From Thermodesulforhabdus norvegica (GTDB lineage Bacteria; Desulfobacterota; Syntrophobacteria; Syntrophobacterales; Thermodesulforhabdaceae): a stretch of DNA of 64,000 bases. Below are positions 1 to 7,849 of this stretch, in pieces; positions within the stretch are counted from its first letter, which is position 1; each line of letters begins with the position of its first letter. The DNA lies in assembly GCF_900114975.1 (NCBI RefSeq), contig NZ_FOUU01000002.1:476207-540206 (forward strand). The letters run 5' to 3'. The position numbers were made by a program, and so were the translations under genes. The notes under the pieces are model-generated. The model was given only the letters and a program-made list of their open reading frames with translations, did not search any database and was not told where the DNA came from.

Positions 1-57
1 GAGTGGGTAGAGTCTCATCCTGAAATCGTAGGAAAGTGGCTTGCCGGAGTGAAGTAA
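1..57 (+). CDS. proX: C-terminal end of a substrate-binding protein of a betaine/proline ABC transporter (partial)
   Basis: Eighteen codons and a TAA stop are visible in frame 1, ending in a HPEIV-x4-WL tail. Periplasmic glycine-betaine-binding proteins (OpuAC/ProX fold) often end with a similar Trp-containing helix, and the next two genes are the ATPase and permease of such a system, so this is inferred to be the binding protein. The gene order would then be proX-proV-proW rather than the proV-proW-proX of enteric bacteria. The bulk of the gene lies outside the window, so identity rests mainly on context. Confidence 0.55.
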   Translation, partial: EWVESHPEIVGKWLAGVK

Positions 58-65
58 ACCACCTT

Positions 66-97
66 TCCAGGGGCAGGTGTTATATACCTGCCCTGGA
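66..97 (+). other. Intergenic hairpin between proX and proV
   Basis: Arms 67-78 and 86-96 pair over 11 bp with one bulged G around a 7-nt loop GTTATAT. No T run follows, so it is unlikely to be a full intrinsic terminator. Such a stem could stabilise the upstream binding-protein mRNA or attenuate readthrough, which would suit the higher demand for binding protein than for the membrane complex (inference). Confidence 0.5.
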
Positions 98-140
98 CAT
101 TGTTAATTGATTTCTTGGGTAATTAAGGGTCAGGGTATTT

Positions 141-1316
141 ATGGAACGTATTAGATGTTCAGGTGTCTGGAAGATATTCGGTCAGAATGGGAACCGGGTT
201 ATTGACAATTGGGACCAATACAGAGATCTGTCCAAAACTGAGTTGCTCAAAAAGACCGGCTGTGTGGTAGGCGTCAGGGATGTGTCATTTTCGGTAACCT
301 CTGGAGAAATATTCGTTATCATGGGACTTTCCGGTAGCGGAAAGTCAACCCTTTTGAGATGTATTAACAGGCTTCATGAGCCTACCAGAGGGCGCGTGTA
401 TATAGATGGTGAGGACATTACGGACGTTTCACAAAAAACGCTTCTCGACATAAGGCGACGCAAAATTGCAATGGTTTTTCAGCACTTTGCACTTCTTCCA
501 CATAGAAGGGTTATTGATAATGTGGCCTACGGTCTGGAGATTCAGGGAGTAGATAAACGGACGCGGTATGCCAGAGCCGCCGAAGTTCTTGAGTTAGTGG
601 GTTTAAAGGGGTGGGAGAGGCAATATCCCCACGAACTGAGTGGAGGAATGCAGCAAAGAATGGGACTTGCCAGAGCACTTGCACCCGATCCTGAGATTCT
701 CCTGATGGATGAGGCCTTTAGTGCCCTGGACCCGTTGATTAGAAGGCAGATGCAAGAAGAGTTCGTCAAACTCCTTAAGGTTGTTCAGAAAACCATTGTT
801 TTTGTTACCCATGATCTTCACGAAGCGCTGAGGATTGCAACGAGAATTGCTATAATGAGAGCCGGTGCTTTTGAGCAGATCGGGACACCTGCAGAGATAG
901 TGTTGAAACCGAAGACCAAATACATATCCGATTTTGTGCGAGATCTTCCCAAAGCACAATTCGTGACGGCTCGGGACATTATGGATCCCCCGTCTAAGTG
1001 GGCTGTAAGAGATGACCAGACAGGGGAACAGGTTATCAACAAAATGAATGCCGAGGGAATATGGCATGCCTACGTTGTCGATTCACACAGGCGGATATGT
1101 GGTGTAGTTGACTATAGGTCCGTTATACAGGGTAATGGTAACTCTGTACTGGATTATCTGTCACGGGATTTTCCCGTGCAGGATCAGAATACCTTTCTGG
1201 AGAAGCTTATAGACGTAGCGGCCAGGACTTCGGTTCCTATAGCCGTAATCGATGAAAATAAGCGCCTGGTAGGCGTCGTTTCGAGAGAGCGTCTTCTTGA
1301 AACCCTGGCATCATAA
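141..1316 (+). CDS. proV: Glycine betaine/L-proline ABC transporter ATP-binding protein
   Basis: 391 residues, close to the family length of about 400. Visible motifs are Walker A GLSGSGKST (residues ~62-70), signature LSGGM, Walker B ILLMDEAFSALDP and the switch His in VTHD. The N-terminus has the pre-Walker extension typical of ProV/OpuAA. The C-terminal third (~280-391) carries two CBS-like halves, the part that senses ionic strength in OpuA-type systems. It energises uptake of compatible solutes at the inner membrane together with the downstream permease. proW follows after 23 bp, so the two are cotranscribed. No strong ribosome site is seen at this ATG, but the conserved N-terminal residues begin close behind it. 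Confidence 0.93.
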   Translation: MERIRCSGVWKIFGQNGNRVIDNWDQYRDLSKTELLKKTGCVVGVRDVSFSVTSGEIFVIMGLSGSGKSTLLRCINRLHEPTRGRVYIDGEDITDVSQKTLLDIRRRKIAMVFQHFALLPHRRVIDNVAYGLEIQGVDKRTRYARAAEVLELVGLKGWERQYPHELSGGMQQRMGLARALAPDPEILLMDEAFSALDPLIRRQMQEEFVKLLKVVQKTIVFVTHDLHEALRIATRIAIMRAGAFEQIGTPAEIVLKPKTKYISDFVRDLPKAQFVTARDIMDPPSKWAVRDDQTGEQVINKMNAEGIWHAYVVDSHRRICGVVDYRSVIQGNGNSVLDYLSRDFPVQDQNTFLEKLIDVAARTSVPIAVIDENKRLVGVVSRERLLETLAS

Positions 1317-1339
1317 ATGATAAGGAGTGTCCAATAAAT

Positions 1340-2199
1340 ATGAGTAACAGCCAGTTTCCCGTAAGGATTCCTTTGGGTCGATGGATAGAAATTGTAATAA
1401 CCTGGATTACCGACCATTGCGAGTCTGCATTCGATGGTGTGACCAAATCAATTGCAGTGGTGCTTGCCCAGATTGATTATTTTTTAATGCTATTCCTTAT
1501 CCTGTTGTAATTCTGGCGGTCTTTGCGATAGCATGGTTTCTGTCAGGGCGAAAAACGGCTTTTTTTTCGGCTGCAAGCCTTTTTCTTCTGGGATCATTCG
1601 GGCTGTGGTCTGAAGGGATGAGCACGATTGCCCTTGTTACTACCTCGGTTTTTATATCCGTGGTTCTTGGGCTTCCTCTGGGCATATTGGCGGCCAGAAG
1701 TGATCGCTTCGATGCTTTTATAAGGCCCATCCTTGATGGTATGCAGACGATACCCAGCTTTGTGTATCTTATTCCCGCCATAATGTTGTTTGGCATTGGT
1801 AATGTGCCGGGCGTTCTTGCCACGGTGGTCTTTTCATTGCCGCCTATGGTGCGGCTAACGAATCTTGGAATCAGGCAGGTTGATCCGGAAGTCGTAGAGG
1901 CCGGCAGGGCTTTTGGATCAACTTCATGGCAGTTGCTTGTAAAAATACAGTTGCCCCTTGCTCTTCCCGCCATAATGACCGGTGTAAACCAGACGGTGAT
2001 GATGGCCCTTTCCATGGTGGTGGTTGCCGCCATGATAGGAGCAGGTGGACTGGGGTATAAGATTCTGTACAGTATACAACGGGTGAATCTGGCGGTTGGC
2101 GTTGAATCGGGCCTTGGGATTTTGTTCATAGCCATGATATTGGATCGCATTCTGCAGGGTATCACAAGGCGTCAGCAGAAAGCTATTTTTAGACAATAA
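1340..2199 (+). pseudogene. proW: Glycine betaine/proline ABC permease, split by a frameshift
   Basis: Reading from ATG 1340 (AAGGAG upstream) gives a ProW-like N-terminus that stops at TAA 1508-1510. The rest of the permease continues in another frame to TAA 2197-2199. Adding one T to the T6 run at 1480-1485 joins the frames into ~286 residues, giving ...IDYFFNAIPYPVVILAVF... where ProW proteins have a similar hydrophobic segment. The downstream part has the permease hallmarks: LGLPLGI, MQTIPSFVYLIPAIMLFGIGNVPG, and the EAA-type loop EAGRAFGSTSWQLLVKIQLPLA (read with breaks). It is either a sequencing error in a homopolymer or a recent inactivating deletion. The rest is well conserved, with no other lesion. 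Confidence 0.85.
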
Positions 2200-2202
2200 A
2201 CA

Positions 2203-2207
2203 AAAAC
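2203..2207. repeat. Left copy of the 5-bp prophage target-site duplication
   Basis: AAAAC lies immediately before the TG of the left end and is repeated at 28270-28274 immediately after the right end. A 5-bp duplication is what Mu-family transposition leaves. The left copy starts 4 bp past the proW stop codon. Confidence 0.9.
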
Positions 2208-2380
2208 TGTGATGTGACACGCAAAATGCGAAAGATGTGCAGGCGGTTTTTTGTGGCGATTGTGAAGTGATTTCAACATGTTAATGATAGTATATTGCCA
2301 AGTGGTAATATGCGAAAAATTGCGGTTTTTTGGCGGTTTTTGACATTTAAAATGCAAAATTTGACACTTAAAATGCGAAA
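2208..2380 (+). repeat. Left prophage end with transposase-binding-type repeats
   Basis: Copies of a 20-bp repeat, consensus GTGACACGTAAAATGCGAAA, lie at 2214-2233, 2340-2359 and 2361-2380. A half-matching copy (TGCGAAA half) lies at 2301-2320. The outermost begins 6 bp from the terminus, and the last two are in tandem at 21-bp spacing, two DNA turns. The CA...AA..GCGAAA skeleton resembles the MuA-binding sites of phage Mu. By analogy the region should act as attL, and possibly as packaging start. GCGGTTTTTT is also repeated between the sites. Confidence 0.88.
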
Positions 2381-2815
2381 AACGAATGGGGTCTGGTGTT
2401 TAACGTTACTAAACATTGATCCCGGTTTCATGGGTGGGATTAGTCTATTTCTCGTCCTACCCAGCGGATGCGGCCGAGGATGTACCACTTTATGCCTTTT
2501 GCTGGGTCGATGTTGAATTCGAAGGGTTCGTAAATTGGGTTGTCGGATTGGCAAAGGAGGCGTTGGTTTTCTTTGAGAAGGACCACTCGTTTCACGGATA
2601 TGGCGCCATCTGGCAACCTGACCAGATAGATTTTTCCGTTTTTTATTTCCAGCCTTGAGGAATTCTTGCTCAAACATGGTAGCCCAGTAGTCATAGATGC
2701 TCTGAAACTCCTCGACCGTAGGAACGTAGTCCAAAGCAACAGGATGCTGATATACCCTGCCGTCATCAAGTTCAAATTCTGTTTGGGTCACTCGAACAAC
2801 CATCGCTCTTTTCAC
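2273..2815 (-). CDS. Small phage protein whose reading frame runs into repressor DNA at a deletion scar
   Basis: The first ~54 residues, including TEFELDDGRVYQHP and VPTVEEFQSIYDYW, read like a compact conserved phage protein of unknown function. A GTG start at 2815 is preceded by GGAGGT at 5-nt spacing. After about position 2655 the frame enters DNA that codes for the S24 repressor C-terminus in another frame, so the remaining ~125 residues (Arg/Pro-rich) are out-of-frame translation. The encoded 180-residue protein is therefore chimeric. It lies after the gpG-like gene on the leftward strand, separated by 83 bp with its own promoter-like boxes. Confidence 0.5.
   Translation of the reverse strand: MKRAMVVRVTQTEFELDDGRVYQHPVALDYVPTVEEFQSIYDYWATMFEQEFLKAGNKKRKNLSGQVARWRHIRETSGPSQRKPTPPLPIRQPNLRTLRIQHRPSKRHKVVHPRPHPLGRTRNRLIPPMKPGSMFSNVKHQTPFVFRILSVKFCILNVKNRQKTAIFRILPLGNILSLTC
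2440..2655 (-). pseudogene. C-terminal fragment of an S24/LexA-type phage repressor
   Basis: On the minus strand the frame reads KIYLVRLPDGAISVKRVVLL, then LLCQSDNPIYEPFEF and ends ILGRIRWVGREID. This is the typical last third of S24 self-cleaving repressors, including the Lys of the Ser-Lys dyad in the VKR motif, the SDN-P-Y turn and the closing GRVxW strand. The part with the catalytic Ser and the DNA-binding helix-turn-helix is missing. Upstream the sequence switches to an unrelated small gene. The location next to the left end, transcribed leftward, is where Mu-family repressors sit. It cannot bind operator DNA in this form. Confidence 0.8.
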
Positions 2816-2827
2816 CTCTCACCTCCA

Positions 2828-2856
2828 ATTATAGCACAAGATTTTGGTAATGTCAC
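2828..2856 (-). promoter_or_regulatory. Sigma70-like promoter boxes before the small phage gene
   Basis: On the minus strand GTGACA (2851-2856) and TATAAT (2828-2833) are separated by 17 bp. The -10 box lies only a few bases ahead of the GGAGGT ribosome site of the gene starting at 2815, leaving almost no leader, which lowers confidence. Confidence 0.4.
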
Positions 2857-2898
2857 GCAGGTATTGGTAGGTTGGCCTTCCCTTGTACCTTGCCAAAG

Positions 2899-3375
2899 TC
2901 AATCAAGATTGATCAGGTAGTCGATTATGATTTCCTCGATTGCTTCCAGATCCTCATCCTGGACGACCAGGTAGGGACGGGCGGGGATTTCGACTTTATG
3001 ACCCCTGCCGGCTTTACCGCCGAACTGGTGGATGGCGGCGTAGACGACGTTGGTGCCAACGGTTACCTCGTTCGAGCCTGCAGAGTAATGAATGGAGCTT
3101 CTTAGCCTGCCGCTTTCTGTGAGGATCTTTCCGGGCCAGTGGCCTCTTCTGCGCCTGAGTTCCTCTGTCACGGGGCTCAGGCGCTTCCATCTTTTCGATC
3201 CACCTTTCCACGAGCCTTCTTCGGCATATCGGCCCTCCCGCTCGAAGTTTTCGATCACGGAAGAGACGATAAGCTCGCCGATTTCCTCCATGACGGGTCG
3301 GAGGTTGTGCATTCTGGCCTGCAATTTTGCCAGCAGGTCCTTTACTTCCCTGTCATCGACTTCTAGCGTTATCAT
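2899..3375 (-). CDS. Phage virion morphogenesis protein, Mu gpG-like
   Basis: 158 residues from ATG 3375, which has AAGGAG 8 nt upstream; a longer frame reaches 3468 but lacks a good site. Features are an N-terminal helical part (LLAKLQARMHNLRPVMEEIGELI), a basic stretch WKGGSKRWKRLSPVTEELRRRRG, LTESGRLRSSIHY and the C-terminal VYAAIHQFGGKAGRGHKVEIPARPYL. That last pattern is the hallmark of phage virion morphogenesis/tail-completion proteins (Pfam Phage_tail_S family). It probably acts at the head-tail connector. It follows the F-like gene on the leftward strand in Mu order (27-28-29-F-G). Confidence 0.85.
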   Translation of the reverse strand: MITLEVDDREVKDLLAKLQARMHNLRPVMEEIGELIVSSVIENFEREGRYAEEGSWKGGSKRWKRLSPVTEELRRRRGHWPGKILTESGRLRSSIHYSAGSNEVTVGTNVVYAAIHQFGGKAGRGHKVEIPARPYLVVQDEDLEAIEEIIIDYLINLD

Positions 3376-3511
3376 TCCTTGCTCCTTGATTTTCCCGCTC
3401 AGCAAATTATAGTTATTATGGGTCTGTGGTAAAATCCCCCGGCGATATGCTGAGCGTGTCCCCGGCACGCAAAAAACGGTGGGGCGAGGGGGTCCACCAC
3501 ACAGATTCTCC

Positions 3512-3536
3512 GGGAAGGCCGGGGCTTCCCTTTTTT
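3512..3536 (+). terminator. Possible rho-independent terminator, rightward
   Basis: A 6-bp stem GGGAAG/CTTCCC (3512-3517 with 3525-3530) with a 7-nt loop is followed by T6. It points rightward and ends 2 bp before the stop codon of the leftward F-like gene, so it would block antisense transcription entering that gene rather than end it. A second GC-rich stem GGTGG/CCACC lies just upstream, near 3480-3500. Confidence 0.45.
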
Positions 3537-3537
3537 A

Positions 3538-4707
3538 TCATAATCTGTCTAAAATTATCCGTCCCTTCTTGCGTATCGACTCTACGTCGCTGTGCGAAGC
3601 AAGCCTGAATGATGTGAGAAACAGTGTTCGGCGGCTCTTTGTAGCCTTCACAACTGCGTAATATATCTTATTCCCCCGCTTGTAGAAGACAAGAGTGCGC
3701 TCTCCATCTTGCACAACAAGATGAGCATCGCCTATGATTTGTGGCAGGCTGCGATAATCGTCGATTTTAAGTTCCGGATGGCGTTTAATATTCTTTGCAA
3801 GGCTTTCGTCACTTAGAAGCACAACTTGGCTCTTCGCTTCGATTGCCTTTTTGTACTCTTCAGCAAATATGGCAACGGGGAAATTGCCCCGTGATTTGCC
3901 GAAGAAAAATCTCTCAAAGTCTGGCCCCTCCAGGGATTCTGTGACATAGCGCTCTGCGATCTCTCGTTCGTATTCGTCCAGATTAGGCCTCCACACCGTC
4001 TTGCCGGGATTAGAGCTGAATCCCGGATCGGGGCTTATGCCGTCGAATTCCACGACCTCCGTCGTTGATCCACGGCGCTTGCTGAGAGGGACGGTCTTCG
4101 TGGTGAGCCTGCCTTCGGAAGATTCGACGCGGTCTTCCAGGTCGTAGCGTTCGAGTTCTCTTCGAGAGAGGCTCCGGACGTGGCAGCGGCAGTTCCATCC
4201 GTTCGGCGGATAGAAGTGGTCCCAGAAGGGGTCATTGGCAGGGAATATCCTTCCGTGAAGCCTCGCATGGGATGGCCGCGTCTTGCGGTCGAGGACGGCG
4301 AGATATTGCCAGTAGGGTCTTCGGGCGGCCACGGCCGCCATCTGCCAGTAGCGGCCGGCCTGGTAGGCGGACAGGATGTTCGTGGCAAATATGGTTCTGA
4401 GTCTCCAGAGCGTGCCCATCCACTTGTCGGTTACGGGGTCATGGCCCCACCAGCCCTTGCGCTGCAGGATGGGCTCGATTTCTTTTTTGAATTCCTGGAA
4501 GGTCTTGCCTTCCGATATGGCCCTGTCGACGGCGTCGCGGATATCCATGAGGATGTCCATTTTCATTACGCCGGCCACAGTGAAGGCCTTAGCGTGAGCC
4601 TCCTGCCAGAGATCCTGCCAGGAGAAGGTGATTTCAAAGCCCTTCTGGCGGAAGAACTTGACAGCTTCTTCCGGCTCCAGCTTGAAGGCATCAAGCAGTA
4701 TCGCCAT
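3538..4707 (-). CDS. Phage head morphogenesis protein (Mu gpF/SPP1 gp7 type) with C-terminal nuclease-toxin-like domain
   Basis: 389 residues. Residues ~1-180 match minor head proteins of the SPP1 gp7/Mu F family: EITFSWQDLWQEAHAKAFTVA, then WRLRTIFATNILSAYQAGRY, AVLDRKTRPSHARLHG, and the closing FYPPNGWNCRCHVR. The linker (~185-280) is followed by a separate C-terminal domain with DESLAKNIKRHPEL, YRSLPQIIGDAHLVVQDGER and KIYYAVVKATKSRRTLFLTSFR. This fits the phage Barnase-EndoU-ColicinE5/D-RelE-like (PBECR) nuclease folds found on MuF proteins. Such polyvalent or MuF-toxin proteins may be delivered with the DNA. It overlaps the portal gene by 17 nt. Confidence 0.85.
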   Translation of the reverse strand: MAILLDAFKLEPEEAVKFFRQKGFEITFSWQDLWQEAHAKAFTVAGVMKMDILMDIRDAVDRAISEGKTFQEFKKEIEPILQRKGWWGHDPVTDKWMGTLWRLRTIFATNILSAYQAGRYWQMAAVAARRPYWQYLAVLDRKTRPSHARLHGRIFPANDPFWDHFYPPNGWNCRCHVRSLSRRELERYDLEDRVESSEGRLTTKTVPLSKRRGSTTEVVEFDGISPDPGFSSNPGKTVWRPNLDEYEREIAERYVTESLEGPDFERFFFGKSRGNFPVAIFAEEYKKAIEAKSQVVLLSDESLAKNIKRHPELKIDDYRSLPQIIGDAHLVVQDGERTLVFYKRGNKIYYAVVKATKSRRTLFLTSFRLASHSDVESIRKKGRIILDRL

Positions 4708-6286
4708 TTATTCGTCCCCAGAGTTCGCTCAAGAAAATTGCCTTCTGAAGAATACGCTCGATTTCTGCTCCGTTCATTTCCGGGTAAGCCGTTGCGATCC
4801 GCTCGCCGAGCTCGTCAAAGGAGTCAGCATCGTTAATGAGCTGCATGACGGGCTCAAGCAGGGTCCGCATGGCCTCGCCTATCTCTTCCGCCTCACCGAG
4901 GCGTTTAATCAGTGCGTCGATTTCGGCCTGCTGGGCCTGTATTTTGTCGTCTGATCGGTTTGTCTGTTTCCGCTGGAGCTGGCGTCCCGGCTGCGGGAGC
5001 GAGCCGGCCAGGAGGTCACGGAGCGTCACATCGCCCTGCTCGGGTGCAGGTATGCCGAAGCGCTCACGTATCCACCAGAGCGGGATGTCCGTGAATCCAG
5101 ACTTGACAAGGGTTTCAAGGACTTTCACGTCCTTTTCCCGCTCATCCGGCCTGGGGATTTCGAACTGAAGGTAGGGCACGGGGGCATCGGGACCGAAGTT
5201 GAGCTGTACGATCGGGCGTATGAGCTGATTGTTTATTGTTGCCTCTATAAGGGACGCGTCAGACTCAAGGATGTCGAGCCTCACCTCATTCAGCACCTGG
5301 GCCTTTGCGTAACTTCCGCCTGTTTCTCCGGTCATATATGTGCCCAGGATGGCCTTGCTGATCTGCTTTTCCGACCATTCCTGAAAAGCCATTTGCGGGT
5401 TCCCGGCTGCAGACCTGGCAACGTTGATGATGTCCACATCCATGCCCTCCGGGAGGATCACGGCGGCGTCGGCCGCAATGTTCGACACGGCCTGAAGCAG
5501 GAGCTTCTGGTCGGCTTCGCTTGATCCCAGGGGGTATCGGCCTATGCGGATGGGTATGCCGAAGCTCTCGATGAACTGCACCCAGGCCCGTAATGTGTAA
5601 TTTCGAAAAACGAAGAGCCAGGCGAGAACCCGGTAGAGCGGCGCCCGGTAGGGCGAGCCGCTTCGAGATGGGTGAAAATGAATCATCCACTTGCCTGAAA
5701 TGAGCTCTTCTCCTTCGTATGATCCATCACGGAGTCTGAGCTCTGACGGCCGCTTTGGGTGGAACTGAAAGAACTGAAGCGGCCTGTGGACGATGGAGGC
5801 CGGAACGTACTGGCCGCCAGATATGTCCCAGATAATCTCGGTGCAGGACAGGCCCTTTCCTATAGCATCGCTCAGGGCAAAGACCAGCGCCGGGACGGAT
5901 GTGCATTCTGCGATGTCGTTCTGCCTGTCCTGAAGAGAGTGCAGCACTGCGCTGACGAACTCTGCGATTTTCAGGGCCTGTTTTGAGTCGTCAGCGGGGA
6001 GAATTTCGTATTTCAGCCCGGTGATGGCTCGCCTCCGGGTTGACATCTCAGAAAATATATGCACGTCCCGCTCTTCCATGTCGTCGAAGAGCTGTGCCTG
6101 GGCGAAGATATCGCCTGCCGATGCCGCCTTGAGTATCGCGGCGAGTCTTGCCGGGGATGGCGTTCCCGCCGGCATCAGCTCGCCGTAGGTCCTGACGCCG
6201 GATATCTCCGGCGCGCCCTGTTCTTTCGTCAGCGACGATTTCTTGATCGGGTTCCCGGCGAAATCGTACAGCGTTGGTGTTCGCAT
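4691..6286 (-). CDS. Portal protein, DUF935 family (Mu gp29-like)
   Basis: 531 residues. Strong DUF935 features: an N-terminal TPSPARLAAILKAASAGD, DMEERDVHIFSEMSTRRRAITGL, CTEIIWDISGG, FVFRNYTLRAWVQFIESFG-PIRIGRYP, and GTYMTGETGGSYAKAQVLNEV. It should form the dodecameric portal ring at the unique vertex through which terminase pumps DNA. The C-terminal ~100 residues are charged and helical. It sits directly after the large terminase gene (1 bp between stop and ATG) and overlaps the F-like gene, giving tight translational coupling. Confidence 0.92.
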   Translation of the reverse strand: MRTPTLYDFAGNPIKKSSLTKEQGAPEISGVRTYGELMPAGTPSPARLAAILKAASAGDIFAQAQLFDDMEERDVHIFSEMSTRRRAITGLKYEILPADDSKQALKIAEFVSAVLHSLQDRQNDIAECTSVPALVFALSDAIGKGLSCTEIIWDISGGQYVPASIVHRPLQFFQFHPKRPSELRLRDGSYEGEELISGKWMIHFHPSRSGSPYRAPLYRVLAWLFVFRNYTLRAWVQFIESFGIPIRIGRYPLGSSEADQKLLLQAVSNIAADAAVILPEGMDVDIINVARSAAGNPQMAFQEWSEKQISKAILGTYMTGETGGSYAKAQVLNEVRLDILESDASLIEATINNQLIRPIVQLNFGPDAPVPYLQFEIPRPDEREKDVKVLETLVKSGFTDIPLWWIRERFGIPAPEQGDVTLRDLLAGSLPQPGRQLQRKQTNRSDDKIQAQQAEIDALIKRLGEAEEIGEAMRTLLEPVMQLINDADSFDELGERIATAYPEMNGAEIERILQKAIFLSELWGRINGDTA

Positions 6287-7849
6287 TTAAAACCCTCTCC
6301 GTGTGTGCCACGATGGGCCGTGTCGTGTTGCTCTAAATTCCATTGGCGCTGCGGTGTAGGCGAGGCGGAAGGCCATCTCAAGGGCATCCGGGCCGTCGTC
6401 ATGGTCGGCAAGGGGGTAGAAGCGGAGCTGGTCGAGGAGTGTCGTCTGCCGTGAGTCGAAGAGGATGACGCCGTTTTCGATGTGTGGCGCGAGGGATTCT
6501 ATGCGGATCTCCTTGGCCGTTCGGTTCTTGATGCCCACGGCCGGGACGGGCGTGCCGGCCTCGAGGGATTTTTCGATCAGAATCGTCTTGAAGAGCTCCT
6601 GGAAGGCCACGGCCTCGATGCCCCACCCGACACAGCGGTATTTCCGCTGCAAGCGGATGATCCTGTCGATCGTCTTCACGGGATCGTAGCGGCCGATGTC
6701 GGCCTCGAGCACGTAGATCTTCCCGGTCTTCGGCTCGCGCCCGACGACGATTATGGCCGTGAAGTCACCGCGACGCTTTCCGAGCGCCGGGTCGACGGCG
6801 CCGTAGCAGACGAGGTTTTTGGTGCGTTGTGACACGTAAAATGAGAAATTCTTAAACACAGCCTGCTCTTCATCGAGCGGCTCGTTTTGCATTTCGGCCG
6901 AAAATGTAGTCGGGGATGCGGCACGGTAGCACATGAGGTCGTAAAGCGGTTGCACCTCGGGCCAGAGCACCTCTGCGCCGCTATCCATTTTTTCACGTCG
7001 TGTTTCGTAGAATTTGCGTGCTGCCTCTTTGTCCTCACGCCAGATGCGCTCCCATCTCTCCCACAGGTCCATGCGTTTCGGGAGACTGATCAATGCCTTG
7101 AACTTGTGAAACTCAAAGTCGGACCGTTTTTTGAGACGCATCATCAGGGAATCGTAGTGCAGGATCGTGCCGATGTAGAGATATGCGGCGGAGCCGTCAG
7201 GTGGTCCGAGAAACAAAATGGACCGCTCGAACCAGTTCTGGAGCTTGTCACGCTGTTCTTTTGTGCGGACGTTTTCGTCGTTTTCCAGGTCGTCTAAAAT
7301 GATCAGCTCAGGACGATAGCCTCTATAATTTGCGCCCCTGATTCTCTTGCCCGAGCCGTAGATTTTAATCTTGATCCTGTTTTTAGTGACAATTTCCTCT
7401 GCCTGCCAGGTATGTCCAGGCCCGGTGGCATCGGGAAAGTCTTTTGAAAGTCGGGGGTTTTCTTCAAGCTCGATTTTTATGGCCTCAAGGGAGTTCTTTG
7501 CCTGGTCTATTGTGTCGGATATGAGAATGGCGAAGTGAATTCTCTCCGACACGATACACCAGACAAGAAAAACTCTTGCAAGTGTCGTTTTTGCATTCCC
7601 GCGAGGGGCGGCAATGAGGATCCGATCGCCTGCTTTGATGTTCTGAGCCCTTTCAAAGAAAAAACGATGAAATGCGCTTGGCGGAGCCTCAAGCAGGTGG
7701 GGGAAGTAAGTCCTGGCGAAGAAGGCGAAATCATGTTTTGCCCGGAGTATCCGTTCTTCACGCTCCGCGTCCGAGAGAGCCTCAAGCTGTTTCAGCTTCT
7801 GCTTGAGCAGATCGAATTTCTCGTTGAGGAGCCGTCTCTGTAGCCTCAC
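6287..7849 (-). CDS. Terminase large subunit, Mu gp28-like
   Basis: 520 residues, ATPase plus nuclease. Walker A is APRGNAKTT (81-89) and Walker B LIILDDLEN (182-190), followed by a coupling-motif-like YIGTILHYDS. The RNase H-like nuclease part begins with VDPALGKRRGDF, first Asp at 353, and ends with the acidic DHDDGPDALEMAF motif near the C-terminus. It cuts and translocates phage DNA into proheads. Codons 334-340 overlap a near-perfect copy of the prophage end repeat (see 6829-6848). It overlaps the small terminase gene by 4 nt. Confidence 0.93.
   Translation of the reverse strand: MRLQRRLLNEKFDLLKQKLKQLEALSDAEREERILRAKHDFAFFARTYFPHLLEAPPSAFHRFFFERAQNIKAGDRILIAAPRGNAKTTLARVFLVWCIVSERIHFAILISDTIDQAKNSLEAIKIELEENPRLSKDFPDATGPGHTWQAEEIVTKNRIKIKIYGSGKRIRGANYRGYRPELIILDDLENDENVRTKEQRDKLQNWFERSILFLGPPDGSAAYLYIGTILHYDSLMMRLKKRSDFEFHKFKALISLPKRMDLWERWERIWREDKEAARKFYETRREKMDSGAEVLWPEVQPLYDLMCYRAASPTTFSAEMQNEPLDEEQAVFKNFSFYVSQRTKNLVCYGAVDPALGKRRGDFTAIIVVGREPKTGKIYVLEADIGRYDPVKTIDRIIRLQRKYRCVGWGIEAVAFQELFKTILIEKSLEAGTPVPAVGIKNRTAKEIRIESLAPHIENGVILFDSRQTTLLDQLRFYPLADHDDGPDALEMAFRLAYTAAPMEFRATRHGPSWHTRRGF
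6829..6848 (+). repeat. Internal copy of the prophage end repeat inside the terminase gene
   Basis: GTGACACGTAAAATGAGAAA matches the end-repeat consensus at 19 of 20 positions, in the same orientation as the left-end sites and 4.6 kb from the left terminus. Nothing in the protein requires this exact string. It may be a transposase or repressor contact site analogous to Mu's internal enhancer region, or a trace of rearrangement. Confidence 0.7.

Noticed and set aside
542..1067. Antisense frames across proV
   Set aside because: Shadows of the ABC ATPase gene with no start signals or protein-like motifs.
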